From: Clostridiales bacterium
Lineage (GTDB): Bacteria; Bacillota; Clostridia; Saccharofermentanales; Saccharofermentanaceae
NCBI GenBank assembly: GCA_017478485.1
Contig: JAFVDI010000031.1
Location: forward strand, 372,001-436,000
Length of the DNA: 64,000 nt
Reading direction: 5' to 3'
Of the stretch, positions 8,037 through 17,960 are shown in pieces. Under the pieces are notes generated by a model. The model did no database searches. It was given only the letters and a program-made list of their open reading frames with translations, and was not told where the DNA came from. The position numbers and the translations under genes are program-made. Each line of letters opens with the position of its first letter. The stretch's first letter is position 1.

Positions 8037-8755
8037 TGAAGCCTCTTATCGTAACCGGTTCATCTGTCGATCCCTATAAGAATCTCTCAATTGAAGAGAC
8101 GCTTCTGAGATCCTGCGAAGGCCGCAGGATCCTTTATCTGTGGCAGAATGACAGGACGGTGGTAATAGGACGCCATCAGGACGCAAAGGCCGAATGCGAT
8201 CTGGAAAAGATGAAAGAAGACGGCGTACTGCTCTCGAAAAGAATATCGGGCGGCGGAGCGGTCTATCATGATATGGGCAATATCAATTTCACGTTCATTG
8301 CGCCGAGAGCTCTGCTATCCGTTGATGAGGATTTTGAGATCATCTCGGAGGCCGTTAGATCTTTCGGGATAGACACATGCAGGACCGGCAACAATGACCT
8401 CGGAATAGCGTCGACCGGCGCGAAGTTCTCGGGAAGCGCTTTTTATCAGTCGGGACCTGATGAGGATTTCCCGTGCTTTCATCATGGCACCATTCTTTGT
8501 TCATGCGACATAGAGAAGATGGGAAAGTATCTCACGCCGCCGGTTGAAAAGCTTGAAAGACACGGCGTTCGGAGTGTCAGGGCAAGAGTAACAAATCTCG
8601 GCCTGGAGATCGCAGACGTTAAGGAAAGTATCATTAACTCGTTTGAGAGGCGTTTCGGAGAAGCTGAGAGGGCAGGGGAAGATATAGCTGATGCAGCTCA
8701 GGTGGAGGAAGCAAGACAAAGGCTTTCCTCGCAAGAATGGCTTTTTAGTATATAA
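8036..8755 (+). CDS. lplA: lipoate-protein ligase A, catalytic domain only
   Basis: The 239-residue protein matches the BPL/LplA catalytic domain. The lipoate/ATP-binding signature RISGGGAVYHDMGNINFTF is intact, as is the N-terminal VVIGRHQDAKAECD stretch. Full E. coli-type LplA is about 100 residues longer because of a C-terminal accessory domain, which is absent here. Such short forms may need a separate LplB-type partner or act as octanoyl or lipoyl transferases. Location between gcvH and lpdA suggests that GcvH is its acceptor. The one-base overlap with gcvH implies translational coupling. Ligase versus transferase activity cannot be settled from sequence. Confidence 0.88.
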   Translation: MKPLIVTGSSVDPYKNLSIEETLLRSCEGRRILYLWQNDRTVVIGRHQDAKAECDLEKMKEDGVLLSKRISGGGAVYHDMGNINFTFIAPRALLSVDEDFEIISEAVRSFGIDTCRTGNNDLGIASTGAKFSGSAFYQSGPDEDFPCFHHGTILCSCDIEKMGKYLTPPVEKLERHGVRSVRARVTNLGLEIADVKESIINSFERRFGEAERAGEDIADAAQVEEARQRLSSQEWLFSI

Positions 8756-8764
8756 TTAAGAGCT

Positions 8765-10153
8765 ATGGAAACCACGGAAAAGATTTATGATCTTATAGTC
8801 ATCGGCGGAGGCCCCGCCGGTTATTCTGCTGCGATCAGGGCTTCAAAGCTCGGTCTTTCCACACTATTGGCGGAGAAGGACGGCTCGCTCGGAGGCACAT
8901 GTCTTAACAGGGGATGCATTCCGACAAAGGCGTTGCTCCATTCCTCAGGACTAATAAGGCAGATAAGGTCAGGTGTTTCGTTCGGCGTTAATGCCGAGGC
9001 TTCCATCGATGAGGAAAAGCTTTTCGAATACCGTGACAGCACGGTAAATACGCTGGTAACGGGACTCGAGCAGTCCGTAAAGGCCAGCGGATGTGAGACC
9101 ATTTACGGCGAGGCATCTGTTCTGTCTGATACGGAAGGCTGCATTTCCGTTGATATAGGAGGGACCGTTTACAAAGCAAAGGACGTACTCCTTGCAACGG
9201 GCACGGTTCCCGCAATGCCCCCGATCGAAGGGATCGATTCTGACGTCGTCATTACAAGCAACGATATGCTTGAAGGAAAAGAACTTCCTGAGAGCCTGAT
9301 AATCGTCGGAGGCGGCGTTATCGGATGCGAATTTGCATCTCTTTATACTGACCTCGGAAGAAAGGTTACGGTTATCGAGGCACTGCCCAGGATCCTTGCA
9401 AACATGGATAAGGATTTAGCCAGAAACCTTCAGATGATATTAAAGAACCGCGGAGCCGAGATCTTTTCGGGCGCTCAGGTAACAAAGATCGCAAATGACG
9501 GTGGAAAGGCTTCCGTTACTTTTGCTTCAGGCAGCGAAGAAAAGACCGTTACTGCCGATAAAGTGCTTATCGCAACGGGCAGAAAGTCAGTTCTTGACGC
9601 AGCAGATAAAGTTGCTGACAGGCTTGAGACCGTCCGCGGACGCATCGTGACAGACAAGAACGGAAAGACTTCAATTGATCATATCTATGCCGCAGGCGAT
9701 ATCGCTGAAGGCATTCAGCTCGCACATAAAGCATCTGCAGAGGGTGAGAACATCGCAATGGTGATCGCAGGCAAGGAGCCTCTTCATGATATGGGCGTAA
9801 TCCCCGCGTGCGTTTACTGCTCGCCTGAGATCGCCTGCGTCGGCATGACAGATACTGAGGCGAAAGAGGCAGGTATCAGTGCGGTTACGGCAAGAGCTTT
9901 GACTTCAGCTAATTCAAGATCCGTCATCAGCCTTGAAGAGAGGGGCTTTGTTAAGCTTGTAGCTGAGAAAGAGACTGGCATGCTTTTAGGTGCGCAGCTC
10001 ATGTGTGCCAATGCATCAGACATAATAGGAGAGCTGGTTACTGCTATTGCGAATAAACTGAGCGTTGAAGAGTGCCTTAAGGCTGTAAGACCGCACCCTT
10101 CATATGAAGAAGCAGTTGGGGCTTCGCTAGAAGAGCTGATGAGAAAGATCTGA
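8765..10153 (+). CDS. lpdA: dihydrolipoyl dehydrogenase (E3 / L protein)
   Basis: The 462-residue flavoprotein has an FAD Rossmann motif GGGPAGYSAAIRA, the redox-active disulfide GGTCLNRGCIPTK at about residues 41-53, an NAD-binding motif GGGVIGCEFAS and the C-terminal HPSYEE that holds the catalytic His-Glu pair. It reoxidises dihydrolipoyl groups on a carrier using NAD+. Its operon neighbours gcvH and lplA make GcvH the likely substrate here. The length is typical, and no lipoyl domain is fused to its N-terminus. A one-base gap leads to the serine hydrolase gene. Confidence 0.94.
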   Translation: METTEKIYDLIVIGGGPAGYSAAIRASKLGLSTLLAEKDGSLGGTCLNRGCIPTKALLHSSGLIRQIRSGVSFGVNAEASIDEEKLFEYRDSTVNTLVTGLEQSVKASGCETIYGEASVLSDTEGCISVDIGGTVYKAKDVLLATGTVPAMPPIEGIDSDVVITSNDMLEGKELPESLIIVGGGVIGCEFASLYTDLGRKVTVIEALPRILANMDKDLARNLQMILKNRGAEIFSGAQVTKIANDGGKASVTFASGSEEKTVTADKVLIATGRKSVLDAADKVADRLETVRGRIVTDKNGKTSIDHIYAAGDIAEGIQLAHKASAEGENIAMVIAGKEPLHDMGVIPACVYCSPEIACVGMTDTEAKEAGISAVTARALTSANSRSVISLEERGFVKLVAEKETGMLLGAQLMCANASDIIGELVTAIANKLSVEECLKAVRPHPSYEEAVGASLEELMRKI

Positions 10154-10154
10154 T

Positions 10155-11357
10155 ATGATTATCCGTAAAAATCGCATATCATCCTTTGTCGCGGTAATCC
10201 TTGTTATCGCCTTTTCGCTTGGCATCATATCATCGTGCACAGTTCAAAAAGATGTAAGTAAAGGCCTTGTTTACGACGAGGCATTAAACTTTTGGTACAG
10301 CGAAAAGGAAGAATACAAAGGTCTTGTCGGAATAATGCGCAAGGGCTGCTCTGACTCTCCCGAGATCAGGGGAACATATATCCTTGCGACTGATGACGAT
10401 GTCATTTTCATTGGCGGCGTGAATTCCAGGGAGACTGACGGAAAAACTCCCGTAAATGCGTATACGACTTACGAGATCGGTTCACTTACGAAGGTGTTTA
10501 CTGCGACGGCCATTTTCCAGCTGATCGAAAAGGGCAGGCTTTCACTTGACGATACGATCGATAAGTTCTTCCCGGAATACGCTCACGGCAGGGAGATCAC
10601 GATATACCGGCTCCTTCACATGCAGTCCGGGATCAGAAGGGAACTGATGGATATAGATCTTAAAAGCGTTGAGAATGCCGGCAAAGATTATATCGAGAAG
10701 TTTGGAAAGTACTGGTTTACTGACGGTTTTTCCGAAGAGGAAATGATGGAGGAATTCTTCAAGGCCGACCTTGATTATGAACCCGGTACTAAATACCAGT
10801 ACAGCAATGCGGGCTATTTTCTCCTTGCCAAGATCATCGAAAAGGCTTCAGGGATGCAATACAGGGAATACATAAAGAAGCATATCTTCAACGTGTGCAG
10901 GATGAATCACACGACATCCATGGAACGTGGAGGACTTACCAGTGTTCCCGAGACGACTTTCCCGAATGCATCGACTCCGTATGAAATCGATAAGCTTTTC
11001 GATGACCTTTATCTGGGTGTGGTCTCTTCCAAGGGGAACGGCGACATACATTCCTGTGCGGCGGATCTCCTGGCTTTTGACAGAGCATTGATCGGAGGCA
11101 AACTTATAAAGGATGAATCGCTTGCTCAAATGCTGCATTTCGATTTGGGATATGCCTGTGGCTGGATGGAAGTTCCCGGAAGGAGCAACGTGTATTACCA
11201 CAGCGGCGGAACGCCTTTGTATCATACGGAGAATACTTACTGCAAGAGCCGAAAGTTCGGGAATGTCTATCTGATAGAGCTTCATTCGACATATGCAGAT
11301 GTCAAGCCTTCCGGAGACATAATAAAAAGTGTGCTCTTATATCTCGGAATGAATTAA
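10155..11357 (+). CDS. serine hydrolase lipoprotein (class C beta-lactamase/PBP4* fold)
   Basis: The 400-residue protein has a signal peptide ending in the lipobox ISSC, so it should be an exported lipoprotein. The serine-reactive beta-lactamase-like family motifs are present: SxxK as S-L-T-K in EIGSLTKVF, YSN as QYSNAGYFLL, and HSGG in place of KTG near the C-terminus. Relatives include D-aminopeptidases, esterases and peptidoglycan-modifying enzymes; true beta-lactamase activity is not implied. Its ATG follows the lpdA stop after one base, so it is probably cotranscribed, although no functional link to lipoate metabolism is evident. Confidence 0.85.
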   Translation: MIIRKNRISSFVAVILVIAFSLGIISSCTVQKDVSKGLVYDEALNFWYSEKEEYKGLVGIMRKGCSDSPEIRGTYILATDDDVIFIGGVNSRETDGKTPVNAYTTYEIGSLTKVFTATAIFQLIEKGRLSLDDTIDKFFPEYAHGREITIYRLLHMQSGIRRELMDIDLKSVENAGKDYIEKFGKYWFTDGFSEEEMMEEFFKADLDYEPGTKYQYSNAGYFLLAKIIEKASGMQYREYIKKHIFNVCRMNHTTSMERGGLTSVPETTFPNASTPYEIDKLFDDLYLGVVSSKGNGDIHSCAADLLAFDRALIGGKLIKDESLAQMLHFDLGYACGWMEVPGRSNVYYHSGGTPLYHTENTYCKSRKFGNVYLIELHSTYADVKPSGDIIKSVLLYLGMN

Positions 11358-11362
11358 GGATC

Positions 11363-12346
11363 TTATCTTACGAAGTGAATGATCATCGTTATACCGATGT
11401 ATACGAGGTCAATGATGAGAGCGGAACATACAAGCACTGCCCATACTTTCTTTACCGTAAAGCCGCGGTTCTTGCGGAGTTCGTCGTGAAGAGGCGTGGT
11501 GATGTTCTTGAAGGGGATTATCTTCTTTTTCGTAAGTCTTCCAACCGTGATCTTGAAGATGGAGATTCCGCCGTCACAGAGGAAGGGAAGACCGACTATA
11601 AGATATGCGAAAGGTATCCTGAGATAGATCGCGTAGAAAGCGATGAAGAATCCGAGTGCCCTTGAGCCCGCATCTCCCATCAGCATCTTGCTGGGGTTGA
11701 AGTTGAAGATCAGATAAGCCAGAAGGACGGAGATCATGATAAGACCTGAGACGAGGCCGTTCTTATGGAAGTTTGCGGATCCCGTGTTGATGGCGCTGAT
11801 CACGAAAAGAGTAGCGATGGAAAGGATCGAAAGGGAGCCTGACAGTCCGTCGATTCCGTCTGTTGCATTCGTGGCATTGATAGAAACGACAAAGAGGATG
11901 ACCGCAAGCACGTAGAATAATGCCGGATGAAGATGGATTGCGGTACCGGTAAGTCCGATAACGAGATCGCTTCCGTAGAACATGACGCAGAAAAATGCGC
12001 CGGTGAGTGACATTATGAAATCGAGCAGCCCCTTGATGTATTCGTTCCAGGCTTTTGCGGACCTGTCATCGAGGAATCCGGTCATCATAGAGGCGACTGT
12101 TGCAAGAATCATAAATAAAAGGCTGGGTGAGAAATAGCATGAAACTGCCGATGCCAGCGCAAAAGTCATGGTGAAATAGAAACCGACCCCGGTAGGCTTG
12201 CCGATGTTGACAGCCGATCCCTGGGCATACAGACGTCCGCGGTCATGGCCAAGGAGGGCCTTCTCGCCGGGAAGAAATTTAAGCAGCAGTACGGTTATGA
12301 TGAACGCGGCTATGCTGCCTCCCGCGACCCTGTATATCAAATCCAT
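11363..12346 (-). CDS. MraY/WecA-family phospho-sugar transferase
   Basis: The 327-residue integral membrane protein belongs to glycosyltransferase family 4, which transfers a phospho-N-acetyl-sugar from UDP onto undecaprenyl phosphate. Visible motifs are the Mg2+-binding NATDGIDGLSG loop, FNPSKMLMGDAGSRALG and, near the C-terminus, TPLHDELRKNRG in the place of the MraY SPIHHHFE loop. The last motif has one His rather than three. It may be a MraY that drifted or a WecA/TagO-like teichoic-acid enzyme. It is not in a mur/fts cluster here. Its stop lies five bases from the end of the convergent serine hydrolase gene. Confidence 0.8.
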   Translation of the reverse strand: MDLIYRVAGGSIAAFIITVLLLKFLPGEKALLGHDRGRLYAQGSAVNIGKPTGVGFYFTMTFALASAVSCYFSPSLLFMILATVASMMTGFLDDRSAKAWNEYIKGLLDFIMSLTGAFFCVMFYGSDLVIGLTGTAIHLHPALFYVLAVILFVVSINATNATDGIDGLSGSLSILSIATLFVISAINTGSANFHKNGLVSGLIMISVLLAYLIFNFNPSKMLMGDAGSRALGFFIAFYAIYLRIPFAYLIVGLPFLCDGGISIFKITVGRLTKKKIIPFKNITTPLHDELRKNRGFTVKKVWAVLVCSALIIDLVYIGITMIIHFVR

Positions 12347-12471
12347 CAGTTAACTAACCTTGAGTGTTCGTTTTTAAAGTTTGTTCAGTATAACCCATAA
12401 TGTCGAAAACGGCAAAAGTGTGATAAGATATCTGCCATTAATATAAAAATATTAAGGACCAGGTGTTTTTT

Positions 12472-14208
12472 ATGGACTACAAGGATCTTATCGCCGGCAA
12501 TATCTCAGGAATTACCGGAATCGAGAAGGAAAAGGTTTTCGAGCTTATCGAGATACCGCCCAGGCTTGATATGGGAGATTTCGCTTTCCCTTGCTTTACG
12601 CTCGCAAAGACTCTGCATAAGGCCCCGCCGCTCATCGCTCAGGATATCGCGGCAGATGCAAGGGTTACCGCAGGTGCCGAAGAAGAACTCAAGGCCGCTG
12701 CAGTAGGTCCTTATCTCAACTTCAAGCTTGACCGCAAAGTGCTGGCCAGGGAGCTTATTACTGAGATCAGGACAGAAGGTGATAATTTCGGATCTTCAAA
12801 GGCAGGCGAGGGCAGGAACGTTATCGTTGAGTTTTCTTCGCCCAATATCGCAAAGCCTTTCCATGTAGGGCATGCTTTCACGACGATCTTAGGCGATTCC
12901 ATCTCGAATATCTACTCAAAGCTCGGCTATAACGTCATCAGGTTCAATCACCTGGGTGATTACGGCACACAGTTCGGTAAGCTCATCACGGCCTGGAGAC
13001 TCTGGGGCGATGAGAAGGCTATGGAGAAGGACGCGATCGAAGAGCTTACCAGGATCTATGTAAAGTTCCACCAGGAAGCCAAGAACGACGAGACTCTCGA
13101 AGATACCGCAAGGGATAACTTCAGGAAACTTGAAGAAGGCAACGAGGAGGAAGTTGCTCTCTGGAAGATGTTCAGGGATTTGAGCCTTGAGGTCTTCGAG
13201 AAGACTTATAAGAGGCTCGGAGTCAAATTCGACAACTACAACGGCGAGTCCTTCTATTCTTCAAGGATCCCCGCTGTCGTGGATCTTCTCAAGGAAAAGG
13301 GACTCCTTGAGGAGAGCGAGGGCGCCCAGGTCGTTAAGTTCGATGAAGAGGGAATGCCTCCCTGCATGATCCTCAAGAGCGACGGAACAACCATCTACGC
13401 TTCGAGAGACCTGGCAGCAGCCATCTACAGACACGATGAATTCAATTTCTACAGAAATATCTATGTTGTAGGACTTCCGCAGCAGCTCCACTTCAGACAG
13501 GTCTTCGGCGTATTGAAGAAGGCAGGCTTTGACTGGGCAGACAACTGCATCCATGTCGGATTCGGACTGTTGAAGTTCAAGGACGGAAGCGCTTTCTCGA
13601 CACGTGAGGGCAACATCATAAAGCTCGATGAGCTTCTCGAAAGAACAGTTGAGAAGACTGCCGAGATCATAAGGAAGAATGCCGCTGAGAGAGGCGGAGA
13701 CATGACTGAGGAAGAGATCGCCAAGATCTCTGAAGTCGTCGGTATCGGTGCTGTTAAGTACACATACCTTAAGGCCGGCCGTGAGAAGGACATCCTGTTT
13801 GACTGGGATGACATGCTCGATTTCGAAGGCGATACCGCGCCTTACCTCATCTACACATATGCACGTACACGTTCGATTCTCAGAAAAGCGGCAGACGAGG
13901 GACTCGCTCCTTCCGAAGGCGCTTCTCTCGAGAGCCTCACGGGTGATGAGGAATACGCTGTCATCAGGAGCCTTGCCGATTTCGGAAGCTCCGTTGAAAG
14001 GGCAGCCGAAAGCTATGAGCCGTTCATCATTTCGCGCCAGATCGCTCTGATCGCACGTAATTTCAACAGGTTCTACAACAACTCGAGGATCCTCAATGCC
14101 GAGACGGATGAACTCAAGACTGCAAGACTCGCGCTCTGCGATGCAGTCTGCAGCGTTATCAAGTCAGGCCTGGCACTCCTCGGAATCGGCGTAGTGGAGA
14201 AGATGTGA
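12472..14208 (+). CDS. argS: arginyl-tRNA synthetase
   Basis: The 578-residue class I synthetase charges tRNA-Arg. The HIGH motif is HVGH at residues 131-134, within NIAKPFHVGHAFTT, and the degenerate KMSKS loop is STREGN at about 376-381, as usual for ArgRS. The N-terminal Add-1 domain and the C-terminal all-helical DALR anticodon domain are both present. An in-frame GTG nine bases earlier is possible, but the AGG-to-ATG spacing favours the ATG at 12472. The M3 peptidase gene follows after one base. No T-box-like leader was recognised in the 117-base upstream gap. Confidence 0.95.
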   Translation: MDYKDLIAGNISGITGIEKEKVFELIEIPPRLDMGDFAFPCFTLAKTLHKAPPLIAQDIAADARVTAGAEEELKAAAVGPYLNFKLDRKVLARELITEIRTEGDNFGSSKAGEGRNVIVEFSSPNIAKPFHVGHAFTTILGDSISNIYSKLGYNVIRFNHLGDYGTQFGKLITAWRLWGDEKAMEKDAIEELTRIYVKFHQEAKNDETLEDTARDNFRKLEEGNEEEVALWKMFRDLSLEVFEKTYKRLGVKFDNYNGESFYSSRIPAVVDLLKEKGLLEESEGAQVVKFDEEGMPPCMILKSDGTTIYASRDLAAAIYRHDEFNFYRNIYVVGLPQQLHFRQVFGVLKKAGFDWADNCIHVGFGLLKFKDGSAFSTREGNIIKLDELLERTVEKTAEIIRKNAAERGGDMTEEEIAKISEVVGIGAVKYTYLKAGREKDILFDWDDMLDFEGDTAPYLIYTYARTRSILRKAADEGLAPSEGASLESLTGDEEYAVIRSLADFGSSVERAAESYEPFIISRQIALIARNFNRFYNNSRILNAETDELKTARLALCDAVCSVIKSGLALLGIGVVEKM

Positions 14209-14209
14209 T

Positions 14210-15925
14210 ATGTCTGATGAACAGCAGCTCGGCGGAGTACCCGATTTTCGCGACGTTAAGTACATAAGACCTGACCTGGACAAGTTCACAGAGCTCGTCA
14301 GGGCTGTCAGGCTCAAGCTCATGACAGCAAAGACCGTTGAGGCCGCAGATGAGGCCATAGGAGAGTACGAACTTGCCATAAGCGCTTTCGATACATCTTA
14401 TGCGCTCTGCCAGATCCTGCATGACATCGATACATCCAATGAGTTCTACCGTGATGAGATCGAGTTTTTCGAAGATGCCGGAGCAAGGGTGGAAGAGCTT
14501 GCTTCCGCCTTCATGACGGGCCTTCTGAACTGTCCGCTTGCAGATCAGCTCCGCGAAAAATACGGGGACATGATCTTCCGCAAAGCAAAGAACCAGAAGG
14601 AGATCGTTTCTTCCGAGATCCTCGATGAACTCGCAACAGAAGCATCTCTCGAAAACGATTATTCCCAGCTCCAGTCGGAGGCTGAGATCCCTTTCGGCAA
14701 TAAAACGCTCAATCTGAGCCTTTTGGTGCCTTACCTTGAATCGACTGACAGAAATGTCAGAAAAGAAGCCCACAAGGCTCTGGATGCTTACTATCAGAGC
14801 CGCCGCGAGACATACGATAAGATCTACGACGATCTTGTAAAAGTCAGGACCCGGGCAGCAGTCAAGCTCGGTTACAACAGTTTCACCGAACTCGGCTACA
14901 AGCGCATGGAGCGCTACGACTATACCCGTAAGGACGTCGAGACTTTCAGGGAGAACATCTTAAAGTACATCGTTCCGCTTACCAAACAGATCAGGGCAAA
15001 CCAGAAGGAGAGGCTGGGTGTCAGCGAGCTTATGTTCCACGACCTTCCGTGCCTTTTCAAAGGCGGAAACCCTACTCCGAAGGTCAGCAAGGAATCCTAT
15101 GAGAAGGCAGCATGCGAGTTCTACCGCAAGATGTTCGGATTCAGCCCGAGTTTCTTTGACGTATTGTCTTCGCACGGCTTCACGGACATCCTTTCACGTC
15201 CAAACAAGTCTACGGGCGGTTACTGCATGTATCTTGAAGATTACTGCATTCCGTTTATCTTCATGAACGGCAACGGAACTTACGATGACGTCGCTACCGT
15301 CATACACGAGGGCGGACATGCTTACGCAGCTCTTCAGGGTGCTGAGTCTTCTCCGTTCGTTGAATGCCTTTCTCCTACGCTTGAGACATGCGAGATCCAT
15401 TCTACCGCGATGGAATACATGTCATATCCTTATATGGATATCTTCTATGGCAACAGGGCGGAGCAGTACACCGAGCTCCATATGACGGACGGACTTCTGT
15501 TCCTGCCTTACGGATGCATGGTAGACGAGTTCCAGCATGTCATCTACGACAAGCCCGAGCTTACTCCTGATGAGCGCCATGCCGTCTGGAAAGAGCTTGA
15601 GGAAAGATATCAGCCCTACATCAATTACGATGCTTCACAGACGCCGTTCCACGCCATGGGCGGAGCCTGGATGAAGAAGGATCATATATTCACAACGCCT
15701 TTCTATTACATCGATTACTGTCTGTCGCAGATCTGTGCGCTCGAGCTTTGGGACGAGTCCAGACAGGACATGAAAGAGGCGCTTTCGAAGTACAATGATC
15801 TCTGTACGATGGGCGGAAGCGACACGTTCCTGCAGCTCCTTAAGGGCGCAAGGCTCGAGTCGCCGTTCAAGACTGATGTTATCAAGCGACTGGCTTACAG
15901 CGCAGCGGAGTTCCTCAACTTATGA
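14210..15925 (+). CDS. M3-family oligoendopeptidase (PepF-like)
   Basis: The 571-residue cytoplasmic metallopeptidase has the zinc motif HEGGH at residues 366-370, in VIHEGGHAYAAL, with the downstream glutamate in SPTLETCEIHS acting as third ligand. The overall length and the long helical N-terminal half fit the M3B oligoendopeptidase F clan. It degrades short peptides. It starts one base after argS and overlaps the methyltransferase by four bases (ATGA), so these genes form a tight operon with coupled translation. Confidence 0.9.
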   Translation: MSDEQQLGGVPDFRDVKYIRPDLDKFTELVRAVRLKLMTAKTVEAADEAIGEYELAISAFDTSYALCQILHDIDTSNEFYRDEIEFFEDAGARVEELASAFMTGLLNCPLADQLREKYGDMIFRKAKNQKEIVSSEILDELATEASLENDYSQLQSEAEIPFGNKTLNLSLLVPYLESTDRNVRKEAHKALDAYYQSRRETYDKIYDDLVKVRTRAAVKLGYNSFTELGYKRMERYDYTRKDVETFRENILKYIVPLTKQIRANQKERLGVSELMFHDLPCLFKGGNPTPKVSKESYEKAACEFYRKMFGFSPSFFDVLSSHGFTDILSRPNKSTGGYCMYLEDYCIPFIFMNGNGTYDDVATVIHEGGHAYAALQGAESSPFVECLSPTLETCEIHSTAMEYMSYPYMDIFYGNRAEQYTELHMTDGLLFLPYGCMVDEFQHVIYDKPELTPDERHAVWKELEERYQPYINYDASQTPFHAMGGAWMKKDHIFTTPFYYIDYCLSQICALELWDESRQDMKEALSKYNDLCTMGGSDTFLQLLKGARLESPFKTDVIKRLAYSAAEFLNL

Positions 15926-17367
15926 AACTGCCCGAAAAGTTCATAGCCGAGACTGATTCTTTTTTCGCGCGCCATAACGAAGTGCCTTCTGAAGGCTTTT
16001 ACGAGAGCTTTGACAAGATCCCTCTTCACGGCGTGAGACTCTCGCGCACCAAGACAGTGCCTTCTGAACATGAGGCTCTTCTTAAGCAGATCGATCCGGC
16101 ATTTACGGGTATCGATCCGGTCGAGTGGTGCGACGGAGGATATTATCTGAGCGAAGATACTGATGATACAAGGAAAACGGGAAGAAACCCGCTCTATCAC
16201 GCGGGCGTTTTCTATCCGCAGGAGCCTTCCGCCATGCTTCCGGCACAGGTCCTGTCCGCAAAGCCCGGAGAGATCGTTCTCGACATGTGCGCCGCGCCCG
16301 GAGGCAAGGCGTGCCGTCTGGGTGAGGATCTGAAGGGCAAAGGACTCCTGGTCGCAAATGAGATCAATTACGAAAGATCCAAGGCGCTCCTGCGCAACAT
16401 AGAAAGATCGGGAATTACCAATTCCGTAATACTCAATGAGAATCCTGACAACATCGCGAAAAGGCTTCCCGGCTTTTTCGATAAGATCCTCATAGACGCT
16501 CCGTGTTCCGGAGAAGGCATGTTCAGACGTGACCGTTCCGCTTGCGCGAGCTACGAGAAATACGGCCCCGATTCCATAGTGCCCATCCAGAAGACGATCC
16601 TTGAAGCTGCAGATAAATGCCTTCGCGAGGGCGGAGAGATAGTCTATTCGACCTGCACTTTCTGCGAGGAAGAAGACGAACTTATGATCAGCTCTTTTAT
16701 GGAGTCGCATCCGTCTTATAAGATCATTGCTCATCCGGAGATAAATGGCATCACCCACAATTCCAACGGCACGATGAGGATCTGGCCGCATCTTAACCGC
16801 GGTGACGGACATTTCTGCGCTCACCTGGTCAAAGGTGAAAAGACTGAGTCGAACCGCGAACCGTTGTCTTACGTACGTTCCGGCAAGCCTTTGAAAGCGT
16901 CTGACAGGAGAGGCTTTGACCTGGCGAGGGAGTTTCTGTCTGAGATCCTTACCGATGAAGGCCTCTCAGAGATCACGCGCGTTCCTTTTACAAACCACGC
17001 AGGCGGAGTGTTTCTTATCGATTTCGACGAGAATCTCTTCAAGGGTCTCAAAGTCTGCAAGACCGGACTTTATATCGGCGATTCCAGACTGACATCGTCG
17101 GGGAAGAGCGTTTTCGCGCCTTCGAACAGCATTGCGCTGGCGCTTACCCGTGACATGGTGAAGCCTGACCGTTATCTCGCGTTGTCCTTTGATGACCCGA
17201 GGCTCGAAAGATATCTCAAGGGCGAGACGATCCAGGTGATGGAAGAAGACAATGTGACTGGAAACGGAACTGTTGTAGTAGGCGTTGAAAATGCTCCGCT
17301 GGGGCTTGGAAAGATCGGCGGAACGCAGGTTAAGAATATGTATCCTAAGGCATGGAGGCTTATATGA
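15922..17367 (+). CDS. RsmF/NOL1-NOP2-Sun family RNA m5C methyltransferase
   Basis: The 481-residue protein has an SAM-binding loop DMCAAPGGKACRL, and two catalytic cysteines in DAPCSGEGMF and VYSTCTFCEEED, the pair that defines m5C RNA methyltransferases. A C-terminal RsmF-B/PUA-like region of about 150 residues follows (KTGLYIGDSRLTSSGK). This layout matches Gram-positive RsmF-like enzymes that methylate 16S rRNA; the exact cytosine target cannot be read. It overlaps the M3 peptidase start-stop by four bases and is itself overlapped by rdgB in the same way. Confidence 0.9.
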   Translation: MKLPEKFIAETDSFFARHNEVPSEGFYESFDKIPLHGVRLSRTKTVPSEHEALLKQIDPAFTGIDPVEWCDGGYYLSEDTDDTRKTGRNPLYHAGVFYPQEPSAMLPAQVLSAKPGEIVLDMCAAPGGKACRLGEDLKGKGLLVANEINYERSKALLRNIERSGITNSVILNENPDNIAKRLPGFFDKILIDAPCSGEGMFRRDRSACASYEKYGPDSIVPIQKTILEAADKCLREGGEIVYSTCTFCEEEDELMISSFMESHPSYKIIAHPEINGITHNSNGTMRIWPHLNRGDGHFCAHLVKGEKTESNREPLSYVRSGKPLKASDRRGFDLAREFLSEILTDEGLSEITRVPFTNHAGGVFLIDFDENLFKGLKVCKTGLYIGDSRLTSSGKSVFAPSNSIALALTRDMVKPDRYLALSFDDPRLERYLKGETIQVMEEDNVTGNGTVVVGVENAPLGLGKIGGTQVKNMYPKAWRLI

Positions 17368-17960
17368 GGTTGATAATCGCCACGTCCAATGAGGACAAGG
17401 TCAGGGAGATAGACGAGATACTTGAGGGAACCGGTTTTAAGGCCGTTTCCATGAAAGAAGCGGGATTTTGTCCCGAGATAATCGAGGACGGAAAGACTTT
17501 TGAAGAGAATGCTCTTATCAAGGCAAGTGCGGTTCATGCCCTCACGGATTCAAATGACTATGTAATGGCCGACGATTCCGGAATCTGCATAGATGCGCTG
17601 GGCGGTGCCCCGGGCATTTATTCCGCGCGCTTCTGCGGTGAGAACTCGACATATCCCGAAAAGTTCGCGAAGATCTTTTCGATGCTTAAGGACGTACCTG
17701 AAGAGAAGAGGACCGCGCGCTTTGTCTGTGCCATTGCCGTTGTAAGGCCTGACGGTACAAGTTTCACCGTAAGGGGCGAGGTAGAAGGCGTACTCCATGA
17801 AGAACCAGCAGGTGAGAACGGCTTCGGCTACGACCCTATCTTTTATGTGCCTGAATTCGGCATGACCACGGCCCAGATGCCGCCCGAACAGAAAAACTCC
17901 ATAAGCCACAGGGGAAGGGCGCTGCGCAAGATGGTTGAGCAGCTTTTAAAAGAAATATAA
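17364..17960 (+). CDS. rdgB: RdgB/HAM1 non-canonical purine NTP pyrophosphatase
   Basis: The 198-residue enzyme hydrolyses dITP, XTP and similar nucleotides to monophosphates, keeping them out of nucleic acids. Family motifs are IIATSNEDKVREI (substrate loop), ADDSGICIDALGGAPGIYSAR, and the C-terminal FGYDPIF and ISHRGRAL. An ATG at 17352 is in frame, but the ATG at 17364 has GGAGG at correct spacing inside the preceding gene and overlaps that gene's stop as ATGA, so the shorter form is chosen. Confidence 0.95.
   Translation: MRLIIATSNEDKVREIDEILEGTGFKAVSMKEAGFCPEIIEDGKTFEENALIKASAVHALTDSNDYVMADDSGICIDALGGAPGIYSARFCGENSTYPEKFAKIFSMLKDVPEEKRTARFVCAIAVVRPDGTSFTVRGEVEGVLHEEPAGENGFGYDPIFYVPEFGMTTAQMPPEQKNSISHRGRALRKMVEQLLKEI

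Noticed and set aside
15895..16824. 309-codon minus-strand frame opposite the RsmF-like gene
   Set aside because: The + strand frame has full methyltransferase motifs; the minus frame has none and no start signal.
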